Shown one piece after another: positions 34,581-43,394 of a stretch of DNA of 64,000 nucleotides. Source of the DNA: an uncultured Kiritimatiellota bacterium (lineage in GTDB: Bacteria > Verrucomicrobiota > Kiritimatiellia > RFP12 > DVOR01). Each line of letters begins with the position of its first letter. The stretch's first letter is position 1. A program made the translations under genes and the position numbers. The stretch spans positions 1-64,000 of the forward strand of contig CALXSF010000001.1 in assembly GCA_944391055.1 (NCBI GenBank). Direction: 5' to 3'. The notes below the pieces were generated by a model, which saw only the letters and a list, made by a program, of their open reading frames with translations, was not told where the DNA came from and did not search any database.

Positions 34581-35780
34581 ATGACAGGCAACATGCTCAT
34601 CGCCCAAAGCGGCGGACCCTCGATGGTCATCAACCAAAGCCTCGTCGGCGCCGTCCTCGCCGCCAAGGCCTCCTCCAAGATCGTCGAGATCTACGGCGCG
34701 CTCCACGGCATCCAAGGCATCCTCGACGAGGCCTTCGTCGATCTCCGGGCCGAGCCCGAGGAAGTCCTCCTCCGCGTCGCCCAGACCCCGAGCTCCGCCC
34801 TTGGCTCCGTCCGCCGGAAGCCGACCCCCGACGATTGCCGCGCCATCTTCGCCGTCCTCGCCCGCCGCAACATCCGCTACTTCTTCTACATCGGCGGCAA
34901 CGACTCCGCCGAGACCGCCAACATCATCGCCGAGGAGGCCGGCCGCCAAGGCTATGACCTGCGCTGCTTCCACATCCCCAAGACCATCGACAACGACCTG
35001 CTCTGCAACGACCACACCCCCGGCTACGGCTCCGCCGCCCGCTTCGTCGCCTGCGCCGTCCGCGGCGACGACTTGGACAACCGCGCCCTCGGCGGCGTCA
35101 AGATCGACGTCATCATGGGCCGCAACGCCGGTTTCCTCGCCGCGGCCTCCGCCCTCGCCCGCCAAGACCCCGACGACGGCCCCCACCTGATCTACCTCCC
35201 CGAGCGCCCCTTCGCCCTCGATCGCTTCGTCGCCGACGTCGCCGAGTGCATGAACCGCCACGGCCGCTGCGTCGTCGCCGTCTCCGAGGGCATCCGCGGC
35301 CCCGACGGCGTGCCCATCGCCGAGGCGTTCTCCGACGAGGTCGACGCCCACGGCAACCGCCAGCTCACCACCGGCGCCCTCGGCGAACGCCTCGCCGCCG
35401 TCATCCGCGAACGCCTCAACGTCTCCCGCGTCCGCGCCGACACCTTCGGCTTCATCCAGCGCTGCTTCGTCGGGTGCGTCTCCGAGACCGACGCCAACGA
35501 GGCGCGGCTCGCCGGCTCCGTCGCCGTCCAGGCCGCCGTCGGCGGCAAGTACCAGAACGGCACCGTCACCCTCAACCGCCTCCCCGGCGCCACCTACCAG
35601 ATCGACTACGCCATCGCCCCGCTCCCCGCCGTCGCCCGTCACACCCGTTCCCTCCCCGAGCGCTACATCAACCCGGAGGGCAACAACGTCACCGGCCTCT
35701 TCCTTGACTACGCGCGCCCCTTGGTCGGCGAGCTTCCCGTCACCGCCCGCCTCAACGCCCTCCGCGGCCGCAGGGCCTGA
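34581..35780 (+). CDS. PPi-dependent 6-phosphofructokinase
   Basis: This is a 399-aa phosphofructokinase. The phosphate-donor loop reads GGNDS, so the Gly that ATP enzymes have after GGD is replaced by Asp. The next loop reads PKTIDND, with Lys in the place that is Gly in the E. coli ATP enzyme. Both changes mark pyrophosphate-dependent PFKs. Further marks: GYGSAARF, MGRNAGFLAAASALA, and the substrate loop YLPERPF. The reaction is reversible and saves ATP, fitting a fermentative lifestyle. The upstream terminator and GGAG site suggest its own promoter, which I cannot place. Confidence 0.87.
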   Translation: MTGNMLIAQSGGPSMVINQSLVGAVLAAKASSKIVEIYGALHGIQGILDEAFVDLRAEPEEVLLRVAQTPSSALGSVRRKPTPDDCRAIFAVLARRNIRYFFYIGGNDSAETANIIAEEAGRQGYDLRCFHIPKTIDNDLLCNDHTPGYGSAARFVACAVRGDDLDNRALGGVKIDVIMGRNAGFLAAASALARQDPDDGPHLIYLPERPFALDRFVADVAECMNRHGRCVVAVSEGIRGPDGVPIAEAFSDEVDAHGNRQLTTGALGERLAAVIRERLNVSRVRADTFGFIQRCFVGCVSETDANEARLAGSVAVQAAVGGKYQNGTVTLNRLPGATYQIDYAIAPLPAVARHTRSLPERYINPEGNNVTGLFLDYARPLVGELPVTARLNALRGRRA

Positions 35781-35806
35781 GCCGTCGGCGCGCCATAGCC
35801 CCCAAG

Positions 35807-35842
35807 CGCCCCGCCCCTCCACCGGGCGGGGCGTTTTTTTTT
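35807..35842 (+). terminator. Terminator after the PFK gene
   Basis: The 10-bp stem CGCCCCGCCC / GGGCGGGGCG with a 7-base loop is followed by nine T. Confidence 0.9.
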
Positions 35843-35926
35843 CGGCTGCGCGACAAAACGCTTGCGATGGAGTCCGCTCCAAGATTTATCATGCGCCTAT
35901 CTTTCATTCAAGGAAAGGAGTACGCC

Positions 35927-37075
35927 ATGTCCTTCACCCGTCGTTCGTTCCTGGCCGCGGCCGCCTGTTCCGGCGCCGCGGCGGCCTTCCCCAAACCGGC
36001 GGTCGCCCCGGCCATCGCCGAGGCGCGGCCCGTCGGCGCGCCGCCGCCCGGCGCGCGGGTGCTGATGCCCCACCGCCGCGTCATCGGGCGCGGCGAGGCC
36101 GCGCTCGAGGTCTCGTCCATCGGCCTTGGCTGCATGGGGATGAGTTTCCTGCGCGGCACGCACCCCGACCGCAAAGCCTGCGTGGCGCTGATCCGCCATG
36201 CCGTCGAGCAAGGGGTGACGCTCTTCGACACCGCCGAGGCCTACGGCCCCTTCGGGAACGAGGAGATCGTCGGCGAGGCCCTTTTACCCTTCCACGGCGA
36301 GATCCCGCTCACCACCAAGATCGGCTTCACCTACGAAGGCACGCGCTACACCGGCGTGAGCAGCGACCCCAAAGTCCTCCGCACCGCGCTGGAGAACGCC
36401 CTCCGCCGCTTCCGCACCGACTGCATGGATCTGGTCTACATCCACCGCCGCGACCTCACCCGCCCCATCGAGGAGGTCGCCGAGACGATGCTGGGCTTCA
36501 GAAAGGAAGGCAAGCTCCGCCGCTGGGGGCTCAGCGAGGTCAGCGGCGGCACGCTGCGCCGCGCCCACGCCGTCTTCCCCGTCACCGCCCTGCAAAGCGA
36601 ATACGGCCTCACCTGGCGCGAGCCGGAGACCAACGGCGTCCTCGCCGCCTGCGCGGAGCTGGGCGTCGGCCTGGTTCCCTTCGGCCCGCTGGGCAAAGGC
36701 TTCCTCGGCGGCTTCGTCAACGAATGCACGATCTACGTGGACACCCCGGTGGACAACCGCAAGACCTTCCCGCGCTACACCCCCGAGAATATCCGCAAGA
36801 GCCTCCCCCTCCTCGCCGCGCTGGAGGAGTTCGGCAAATCCCGCGGCGTCACCGTGCCCCAGCTGGCGCTGGCCTGGTGCCTGGCCAAGGCCCCGTGGAT
36901 CGTCCCCATCCCCGGCACCTGCCGCCTCGCGCACCTGGAGGAGGATCTCCGCGCCGCCTCCATCCCCCTCGCGCCCGAGGAGGTCGCGGCGCTCGACGCG
37001 CTCACGGTGGCGCACCCCGTTCACGGCGCCCGTTACCCGGCCTCCGAGGACGCCCGCGTCGACCGCGAGCCGTGA
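35927..37075 (+). CDS. Tat-exported aldo/keto reductase
   Basis: This is a 382-aa protein. The N-terminus MSFTRRSFLAAAACSGAAAA is a twin-arginine signal. The body is an NADPH-dependent aldo/keto reductase of the YajO/AKR13 type: GLGCMGMSFLRG, the catalytic Asp/Tyr in FDTAEAYG, a Lys in TTKIGF, HRRD in place of the usual His motif, and the C-terminal IPGTCRLAHLEEDL cofactor loop. Export of a cofactor-binding AKR through Tat is common in Bacteroidetes and PVC. ATG 35927 is chosen over 35867 because of the signal and AAAGGAG. A MerR gene follows on the same strand and may control it. Confidence 0.87.
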   Translation: MSFTRRSFLAAAACSGAAAAFPKPAVAPAIAEARPVGAPPPGARVLMPHRRVIGRGEAALEVSSIGLGCMGMSFLRGTHPDRKACVALIRHAVEQGVTLFDTAEAYGPFGNEEIVGEALLPFHGEIPLTTKIGFTYEGTRYTGVSSDPKVLRTALENALRRFRTDCMDLVYIHRRDLTRPIEEVAETMLGFRKEGKLRRWGLSEVSGGTLRRAHAVFPVTALQSEYGLTWREPETNGVLAACAELGVGLVPFGPLGKGFLGGFVNECTIYVDTPVDNRKTFPRYTPENIRKSLPLLAALEEFGKSRGVTVPQLALAWCLAKAPWIVPIPGTCRLAHLEEDLRAASIPLAPEEVAALDALTVAHPVHGARYPASEDARVDREP

Positions 37076-37084
37076 GCCGCCCCC

Positions 37085-37110
37085 GAGGGGCCGCGCTTGC
37101 GCGGCCCCTC
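37085..37110. terminator. Strong hairpin between the AKR and MerR genes
   Basis: The 12-bp perfect stem GAGGGGCCGCGC / GCGCGGCCCCTC has a TT loop. There is no U-tract, so it may be a weak terminator or an RNA-stability element. Confidence 0.5.
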
Positions 37111-37160
37111 CCCAAACGCTATCATAAGGCCCTATCCCATCGCACAAGGAGGACGCACAC

Positions 37161-37643
37161 ATGACCATCCGCGAGGTTTCCGAACGCACCGGGCTCACCC
37201 CTGACACGCTCCGCTGGTACGAGAAGATCGGCTTGCTCGCCCCCGTCCGCAAGACCGGCGGGCGCCGGGACTACTCCGAGCGCGAGGTCCGCTGGATCGG
37301 CTACATCAAATGCATGCGCCGCGCCGCCCTCCCCGTCGACGCCATCATCGAATACATCCGCATCTACCGCGAGGACGCCCCCGACTCCAAGGCCAAGCGC
37401 CGCGCCATCCTCCTGGAGCAATACGAGCTGCTCCGGAAGGATCTGGAGGAACGCCGGAAGGCGCTGGAATACCTTCGCCTCAAGATCGATTGGTTCGACG
37501 GCCGCGTCTCCGACCTGGAGGCCGCCCTCAAGACCGCGACTCCCGAGGCTTTGCAGGCCGGCGACCCCGAGCTTGCCGACGCCTCCCACGCGGCCGCCGT
37601 CGGCGTCGCCCCCGCCATCCACCATCCCAACGAGCGCCGCTGA
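37161..37643 (+). CDS. MerR-family transcriptional regulator
   Basis: This is a 160-aa protein. The N-terminal winged helix-turn-helix (MTIREVSERTGLTPDTLRWYEKIGLLAPVRKTGGRRDYSE) is typical MerR. A dimerisation helix with coiled coil (about 80-125) follows. There is no cysteine set for metal sensing; it is closest in look to the AdhR/aldehyde-responsive type often paired with aldo/keto reductases or dehydrogenases, which fits the gene just upstream. The ribosome site is AAGGAGG. The -10 region CGC-TATCAT (about 37119-37124) is similar to TTTATCAT before the AKR gene. Confidence 0.85.
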   Translation: MTIREVSERTGLTPDTLRWYEKIGLLAPVRKTGGRRDYSEREVRWIGYIKCMRRAALPVDAIIEYIRIYREDAPDSKAKRRAILLEQYELLRKDLEERRKALEYLRLKIDWFDGRVSDLEAALKTATPEALQAGDPELADASHAAAVGVAPAIHHPNERR

Positions 37644-37657
37644 CCCGGCCGCGCCCG

Positions 37658-40600
37658 TCAGGCCGTCGCGCCCGGCTTGGCGTCGTGGGCGACGAGGCGG
37701 AGGACGCGGAAGAGCTCGGAGACGCCCCAGGCCTGGGCGCCGGTGCCGCAGGGCTCGTGGGGGGCGTCGCCCATCACGCATTCGGGGAGCTGGGTGACGC
37801 AGTCCTGGTTCACGAGGTGCTCGGCGGAGGCCAAGAGGGCGTGGGCGACGGCGCGGATGGGTTCCTCGGGGTAGGTGAGCCAAAGGGCCTCGGCGTAGAG
37901 GGGGAAGGGGAGCGTCCAGCCGGTGCCGTTGTGGTAGGCGGGCTTGCGGCGGGTGTCCTCGTCGCCCTCGTAGCGGCCCCAATAGGGATTGTGGGGGTCG
38001 TTGAGGGGGCGGCCGTCGCGGACGATGGGGAGCGCGCGGCGGACGGGGCGGTCGGCGAGGGTGCGGATGGCGCCGGGCAACAGGAGGCAACCGGCGCTCC
38101 CCAGGACGGATTGGGCCAGCGCGCGGTCGTCGCGGAGCAGGCCGAGGGTGACGGCGTAGAGCTGGTTGGGGCGGATGGCGTCGTCGGGCTCGGCCTGGCG
38201 GGCGCCGACGCCCTGTTCGGCGTAGAGGCAGTCGGAGAGGCCGCCCTGCGGCAGGGGGAAGAGCTCGCGGAAGGCGCGGCGGACGCGTGCGGCGAGGCGC
38301 GCCCACTTGGGGGAGACCTCGCGCCCGAGGAGGTCGAGGAGGCGCACCCAGAGGGCCTGGATCTCGACGGCGTAGCCGTTGCGGGGGGTGCCGGCGGGGT
38401 AGTTGGTGTCCATCCAGGTGTAATGGGCGGGGGCCCAGACCAAGCCGGTCTCGGGGTCGGCGCGGATGCCGTTCTCGGTGCCGGAGACGTAGTGCTCGGC
38501 GATGGAGACCAGGATGTCGCGGAGGGTGCGCTTGCCGCAGCGGAGACCGAGCACTTTGGCGGCGCCTTGGGCGGCGATGAGGTCGTCGGCGGCGACGGCG
38601 AGCCAGAGGGGGGCGTCGACGGTCTCGCGGTTGGCGTCGTCCTCGCCGCGGATCATGTTGGGGATGGTGCCGTTGCGCTCGAAGCGGCCGAACTCGGCGA
38701 GGATGTCGAAGGCGGTGTCCCAGTCCTCGGCGGCGATGATGCCGCGCAGGGCGATGAGGGTGTCGCGCCCCCAGTCGAGGAACCATGGGTAGCCGGCGAT
38801 GACGGTCTTGTGGGCGTCGCGGCGGACGATGTAGTTGCGCAGGGCCAAGCGCATGGCCTTTTCCAGCGGGAGCGCGGTGCCGGGGAGCGCGCCGCGCAGG
38901 GCGGGGATCTGCGGCACGCCGGGGCAGGGCTCGCCGGCGACGAGGGCGACCTCCTGCCCGCGGTCGAGCTCGACGTGGAACCAGCCGGGGCTCCACAGGT
39001 CGCCCGCGCCCTCCTGCCCGCGCGCGGCCTCCTCGGGGTGGGCCACGTTGTAGGTCCAGGCAGGCTCGGGGTTCCAGTCGGCGCCGGCCATGGAGACGGC
39101 CATGCGCGCGCCGGGCTCGGGCTCGAAGTCGAATCCGTCGGGGCGGTTCGTGACCGCCTTGGGCCAATCCCGCTCGGGGCCGGCGTAGGCCTTGGTCTTG
39201 CAGTGGAAGTCGCGCCACTCGATGTCGGGCCGCAGGACGAGGCCGACGGTGACGGCGGGGTCGCGGAAGGGCCCGGTGCTGCGGCTGCGGCGGAAGCGGA
39301 GCACCACGCGGTTGGCGCCGGGCTCCAGCGCCGCGCGCAGGACGATCGGCACGCGGCGGCCCATGCCGCAGGGCACGGAGAAGTGCCACTCCGCGGCCGA
39401 GCCGTCGGGCGCGACGGTGACGTGGACCAGGCAGGGGCCGCCGAGGGGCGTGCTGAAGCCGTTGCAGAGTACCCAGGCGCGGCAGCGGGTCAGGAAGACC
39501 TGGCGGTCGACCGGCACGGAGGGGTGGCGGTTGAGCGCCAGCAGGCAGTCGTATTGCGAGCGGATGTCGCCCCATTTGAGTCGGATCTGGGCCATCGCGC
39601 CGGCGCCGTTGGTGAGGAGGCAGCGGGCGTTGCCCAGCGCCTTGACGTCGAGCCCGGAGAAGCGGCGCTGGACGCGCCCGGCGGTCTCGCCGAGCCCCAG
39701 CGCCCAGAGGGTGGAGACGTGGTCGCGCACGCCCTCGGGGGCGTGGATCTCCGCGTGGAGGGTGAGGCGGACGGTGTTGCGCGGGGGGCCGACGAAGGAG
39801 TCGAAGTCGCGCCGCGAGGGGAGCATCAGCCCGTGGCCGCCATCGGCTAGCGAGATGGAGCGGCCCCCGCAGACGGCCGCGCCTTTGGGGTCGAAGAGCG
39901 TGACGCGGAAGGGGACGGCGGCGGAGACGAAGAGGAGCGCGCCGGGGGGCACGCAGACCTCGCGGCGCAAGTCCTCGGGCAGGCGCAGGGCCATGGCGCG
40001 GACGCAGCCCCCGGCTTTGCCGGGGAGCGCGGTGAAGGCGACCGGGTCGGCGATGAAGCGGTTGGCCAAGGCGTCGAGATCCTCCGCGTAGAGGTCGACG
40101 CTGCCATCGAGCCAGCGCAGGGTGTTGAGGGCCATGACGAGCCGGCGGCGGCGGGCCATCCCGGCCACGGGGGCCGCGCCGCGCTGGCAGACGGCGGATT
40201 CGACGGCCGCCATGTCGCCGGGGCGCGGGGAGAGGCACCGCACCTGGCCGGGCCGGAGGGGCATCCGCAGGGGGTTGACGCGGCAGGGCTTGCCCTCCAG
40301 CAGGTCGTAGGCCTCGCGGTAGGGGAAGCCCGAGGCGTCGAAGGTGACGCTCTGGGGCTGGCGCCAATCGAGGTTCGCCAGGATGAGGAGCGGCTCGTGG
40401 CCGGGGCGGGAGCGGACGATGGCCAGGACGTTCCCGCCGCCGCGCTGGGCCTGCGTCAGGCGCGTCTCCGGCCCGAAGAGGGGGTGGGCGCGCAGGATGG
40501 CGTTGAGGCGGCGGACGAGGGCGCAGGCGTTGTCGGCGGAGCCCCAGTTGAGCCCGCCGCAGCCGTGCACGTCGATCTTCTCCTGCGCGAACCACTCCGC

Positions 40601-41938
40601 GCCGGCGGTGATGCCGAAGCAGCCCTGCTGCGAGAGCATGGCCGCCAGCGTCAGGCGCAGGCGCGCGTAGTCGGGCGAGGTGGCGGCGAGGCGGTTGTTG
40701 TCGTGCGTCTCGGCGAAGTGGACCAGCGGCCCGCGCCCTTCCGAGAGGCGGAGCATGTTCGGGAGCATCGCTTCGAAGGCCCGCCGGTCGTAGGTCTGGA
40801 AGAGTTCCGAATAGGCCCAGTCCAGCCCCGAGACGCCGATGAGCGCCTCGGTCGTCTCCATCGGCCCGCCCAGCCCCTCGAGGAGGAAGACGGTGTCGGG
40901 GAACTCGCGGCGGACCAGCGCCACGATCACGTCCCACGCCGCCTTGGGGATCATGTAGCCCGCGTCGCAGCGGAAGCCGTCCACGCCCAGGCGGCACCAG
41001 TGGAGGAAGACGTCCGCGATTTTGCGCCGGAGGTCCGGGCGCGAATAATCCAGCTCCACCAAGTCCTCCCAGGTCACGCCCCAGGCGCCGGGGGAGTGGA
41101 AGGAGCCGTCGGCGTTCCTGCGGTACCACTCGGGGTGGTGGATCTGGAAGGTTGCCGCCCAGCCGGTGTGGTTGGCCGGCAGATCCATGAAGAGCGCGCC
41201 GCCGCGCGCGTGCGTCGCCGCGATCAGCTCGCGGAACTGGTCCAGCGGCGTCGCCGAGCGGTCGAACTCCGCCAGCGCCGGGTCCACCGAGAGGAAGTCC
41301 AGCCCTGCGAAGGGCGAGCCATAGCGCCCCATCCGCGCGAAGGTCGTCGGCGTCGGGTGGATGGGCAGCAGCAGGAGGTTGCGGAAGCCCAGGTTTTGGA
41401 AGATGTGGTCCAGGTGGCGGATGAGCCCGCGGAAGGTGCCGCTGGGCGGGATGACCGTGTAGCCCGCGCGGTCCAGCGCCTGCTCCTCCTCCGCGTGCGC
41501 CTTCGAGGCGAAGGGCGCGGCCATCGCCGCTCCGAACTGGCGCACGAAGGCCGCGTAGACGCTGTTGCCCGCGGCCGTGTGCGCGGGCGCCACCTTGACG
41601 ACAGTGTTGCCGCCCTCCGGCCATTCCGGCACCGGCGTGTCGTCGCGCAGGAAGCACGCCTTGCCCTCGAAGATCCCCACCTCCAGCAGCGCGACGCGCA
41701 CGCGCCAGGCGCCCTCCCCGCAAGGCTCCATCGGGATGTCGTGCCAATCGTCCCCGCTGATCAGGCGCGCCTCGTCCACGTGCGCCAGCACCTCGCGCTG
41801 ATGCACCGAGGCCGCGCCCAGGTTGGTGCGGAAGACCATCCTGCCGGCCCCCTCGCCCTCGCGGGAGGCCCGCACCTCCAAAACGTCGCCCACCCAGCGC
41901 AGCAAGGTCTCTCCGGCGGCGGGAATCTGTCTGATCAT
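37658..41938 (-). CDS. Fused GH13 / GH133 glycogen debranching enzyme
   Basis: This 1426-aa protein is predicted to debranch glycogen with two active sites. An N-terminal beta domain (1-120) precedes a GH13 barrel with nucleophile D325 (DGFRCDAGY), acid E354 (FLLEGLGG) and D413 (ETHDNNR). A middle beta-rich region follows. The C-terminal (alpha/alpha)6 amylo-alpha-1,6-glucosidase domain starts about residue 1000, with DWGRDTLIALRG near 1050. This is the two-site layout of eukaryotic debranching enzyme. There is no signal peptide, so it acts in the cytosol on stored glycogen. ATG 41938 is chosen behind GAGGGAG; the longer start crosses the promoter. No neighbouring glg gene is visible. Confidence 0.9.
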   Translation of the reverse strand: MIRQIPAAGETLLRWVGDVLEVRASREGEGAGRMVFRTNLGAASVHQREVLAHVDEARLISGDDWHDIPMEPCGEGAWRVRVALLEVGIFEGKACFLRDDTPVPEWPEGGNTVVKVAPAHTAAGNSVYAAFVRQFGAAMAAPFASKAHAEEEQALDRAGYTVIPPSGTFRGLIRHLDHIFQNLGFRNLLLLPIHPTPTTFARMGRYGSPFAGLDFLSVDPALAEFDRSATPLDQFRELIAATHARGGALFMDLPANHTGWAATFQIHHPEWYRRNADGSFHSPGAWGVTWEDLVELDYSRPDLRRKIADVFLHWCRLGVDGFRCDAGYMIPKAAWDVIVALVRREFPDTVFLLEGLGGPMETTEALIGVSGLDWAYSELFQTYDRRAFEAMLPNMLRLSEGRGPLVHFAETHDNNRLAATSPDYARLRLTLAAMLSQQGCFGITAGAEWFAQEKIDVHGCGGLNWGSADNACALVRRLNAILRAHPLFGPETRLTQAQRGGGNVLAIVRSRPGHEPLLILANLDWRQPQSVTFDASGFPYREAYDLLEGKPCRVNPLRMPLRPGQVRCLSPRPGDMAAVESAVCQRGAAPVAGMARRRRLVMALNTLRWLDGSVDLYAEDLDALANRFIADPVAFTALPGKAGGCVRAMALRLPEDLRREVCVPPGALLFVSAAVPFRVTLFDPKGAAVCGGRSISLADGGHGLMLPSRRDFDSFVGPPRNTVRLTLHAEIHAPEGVRDHVSTLWALGLGETAGRVQRRFSGLDVKALGNARCLLTNGAGAMAQIRLKWGDIRSQYDCLLALNRHPSVPVDRQVFLTRCRAWVLCNGFSTPLGGPCLVHVTVAPDGSAAEWHFSVPCGMGRRVPIVLRAALEPGANRVVLRFRRSRSTGPFRDPAVTVGLVLRPDIEWRDFHCKTKAYAGPERDWPKAVTNRPDGFDFEPEPGARMAVSMAGADWNPEPAWTYNVAHPEEAARGQEGAGDLWSPGWFHVELDRGQEVALVAGEPCPGVPQIPALRGALPGTALPLEKAMRLALRNYIVRRDAHKTVIAGYPWFLDWGRDTLIALRGIIAAEDWDTAFDILAEFGRFERNGTIPNMIRGEDDANRETVDAPLWLAVAADDLIAAQGAAKVLGLRCGKRTLRDILVSIAEHYVSGTENGIRADPETGLVWAPAHYTWMDTNYPAGTPRNGYAVEIQALWVRLLDLLGREVSPKWARLAARVRRAFRELFPLPQGGLSDCLYAEQGVGARQAEPDDAIRPNQLYAVTLGLLRDDRALAQSVLGSAGCLLLPGAIRTLADRPVRRALPIVRDGRPLNDPHNPYWGRYEGDEDTRRKPAYHNGTGWTLPFPLYAEALWLTYPEEPIRAVAHALLASAEHLVNQDCVTQLPECVMGDAPHEPCGTGAQAWGVSELFRVLRLVAHDAKPGATA

Positions 41939-41964
41939 AGCGTGCTCCCTCTCATGACGTATAC

Positions 41965-41975
41965 AGCATACCACA
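41965..41975 (-). promoter_or_regulatory. Extended -10 promoter of the debranching enzyme gene
   Basis: On minus, TGTGG-TATGCT (41975-41965) lies 26 bp before the ATG, with GAGGGAG between. No -35 box is evident. Confidence 0.55.
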
Positions 41976-42068
41976 CCGGCCGCCGCGCCGCAAACCGCCC
42001 GAGAGCGCGCTCTCGGGGCGCCGCGGGCCGGGGCGGCGGGATGTTTCTGGCCCCGAGGGGCGCGCGTG

Positions 42069-42077
42069 TGGTATACT
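42069..42077 (+). promoter_or_regulatory. Extended -10 promoter of tyrS
   Basis: TGG-TATACT lies 25 bp before the tyrS ATG, with GAGAGGAAG between. It is divergent from the debranching enzyme promoter. Confidence 0.55.
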
Positions 42078-42102
42078 CTGCCGCGATTCGAGAGGAAGCA
42101 GC

Positions 42103-43380
42103 ATGAAGTTCTACGAGTTCCTGAAGTCGCGCCACCTGGTTGAGGCGTGCACGTGCCCCGAGGAGAAGATGGCGGCGTTGCTGGAGAAGCCGCTGACGCT
42201 CTACATCGGCTTCGACCCCACGGCCTCGTGCCTGCAGGCGGGCAACTACGTGGCCATCCAGACGCTGGCGCAGTTCCAGCGGGCGGGGCACCGCGTCATC
42301 GCGCTGGTGGGCGGGGCCACGGGGATGATCGGCGACCCCTCGGGCCGCTCCACGGAGCGCAACTTCCTGTCGGAGGAGCAGCTGCGGCGGAACCTGGAGG
42401 GCATCAAGGAGAACCTGTCGCGCTTCCTGGATTTCGGCCACCCGACGAACCCGGCCATCCTGGTGAACAATTACGACTGGTACAAGGGCTACGCCGTCCT
42501 GCCCTTCCTGCGCGAGGTGGGCACGCTCTTCCGCATGAAGCCGATGCTCGCCAAGGATTCCGTGCAGAAGCGCCTGAACGCCGAGACGAACTCGATGACC
42601 TTCACGGAGTTCGCCTACCAGATCCTCCAAGGCTACGACTTCTACCATCTCTACAAGACCTATGGCTGCACCCTCCAGGTGGGCGGGGCCGACCAGTGGG
42701 GCAACATCACCGCGGGCACCGACCTCATCCGCCGCCTGGAGCCGGAGGCCGAGGTCAACGGCCTCACCATCCCGCTGGTGTGCGACGCCAACGGCCAGAA
42801 GTTCGGCAAATCCGCCGGCAACGCCATCTTCCTCAACGCCGACAAGACAAGCGTCTACGCCTTCTACCAGTTCTTCCTGCGGACGCTCGACGCCGACGCC
42901 ATCCGCTACCTGCGCATCTTCACCTTCCTGGACGACGCGCAAATCGCCGAGCTGGCCGAGGCCCAACGCGCGCACCCCGAGGCCCGCGAGCCCCAGCGCG
43001 TCCTGGCCGAGACGCTCACCCGCACCGTCCACGGCGAGGCGGGGCTCCGCGCCGCGCAACGCGCCTCGGCCGTCCTCTTCGGCGGCTCGCTCGAGGGCGT
43101 CTCCGCCGCCGACCTTGAGGCCATCGCCGCCGACGTGCCCAGCGGCACGCTCCCGCGCGGGCAGGTCGTCGGCCAGCCGCTCGTGGACGTGGCCGTCGCG
43201 GCGGGCTTCCTCAAGAGCAAGGGCGAGGCGCGGCGGCTCATCGCCGGCGGCGGGCTCTCCCTCAACAACGTCAAGGTCGCCGACCCCGCCTTCGCCGTGC
43301 CCGCCGAGGCGCCCGTCGAGGGCCGCGCGCTGCTGCTCCGCCAGGGGAAGAAGAACTACTTCCTGCTCCGCCTCGCCTGA
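42103..43380 (+). CDS. tyrS: Tyrosyl-tRNA synthetase
   Basis: This 425-aa class I synthetase charges tRNA-Tyr. It has YIGFDPTA, the tyrosine-binding Asp/Gln region (GGADQWGNITAGTDLIRR), the KFGKS version of KMSKS, and a C-terminal S4-like RNA-binding domain (GQPLVDVAVAAGFLKSKGEARRLIAGGGLSLNN). The HIGH motif reads QAGN; the first His, normally conserved, is Gln. The rest is intact, so it is probably active. It has its own extended -10 promoter. A GGQ protein gene follows 14 bp after the stop. Confidence 0.95.
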   Translation: MKFYEFLKSRHLVEACTCPEEKMAALLEKPLTLYIGFDPTASCLQAGNYVAIQTLAQFQRAGHRVIALVGGATGMIGDPSGRSTERNFLSEEQLRRNLEGIKENLSRFLDFGHPTNPAILVNNYDWYKGYAVLPFLREVGTLFRMKPMLAKDSVQKRLNAETNSMTFTEFAYQILQGYDFYHLYKTYGCTLQVGGADQWGNITAGTDLIRRLEPEAEVNGLTIPLVCDANGQKFGKSAGNAIFLNADKTSVYAFYQFFLRTLDADAIRYLRIFTFLDDAQIAELAEAQRAHPEAREPQRVLAETLTRTVHGEAGLRAAQRASAVLFGGSLEGVSAADLEAIAADVPSGTLPRGQVVGQPLVDVAVAAGFLKSKGEARRLIAGGGLSLNNVKVADPAFAVPAEAPVEGRALLLRQGKKNYFLLRLA

Positions 43381-43394
43381 GGGGTCCCGCTGCC

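Noticed and set aside
37310..39850. An 846-codon + frame opposite the debranching enzyme.
   Set aside because: Same mirror effect; the minus frame carries GH13/GH133 catalytic residues.
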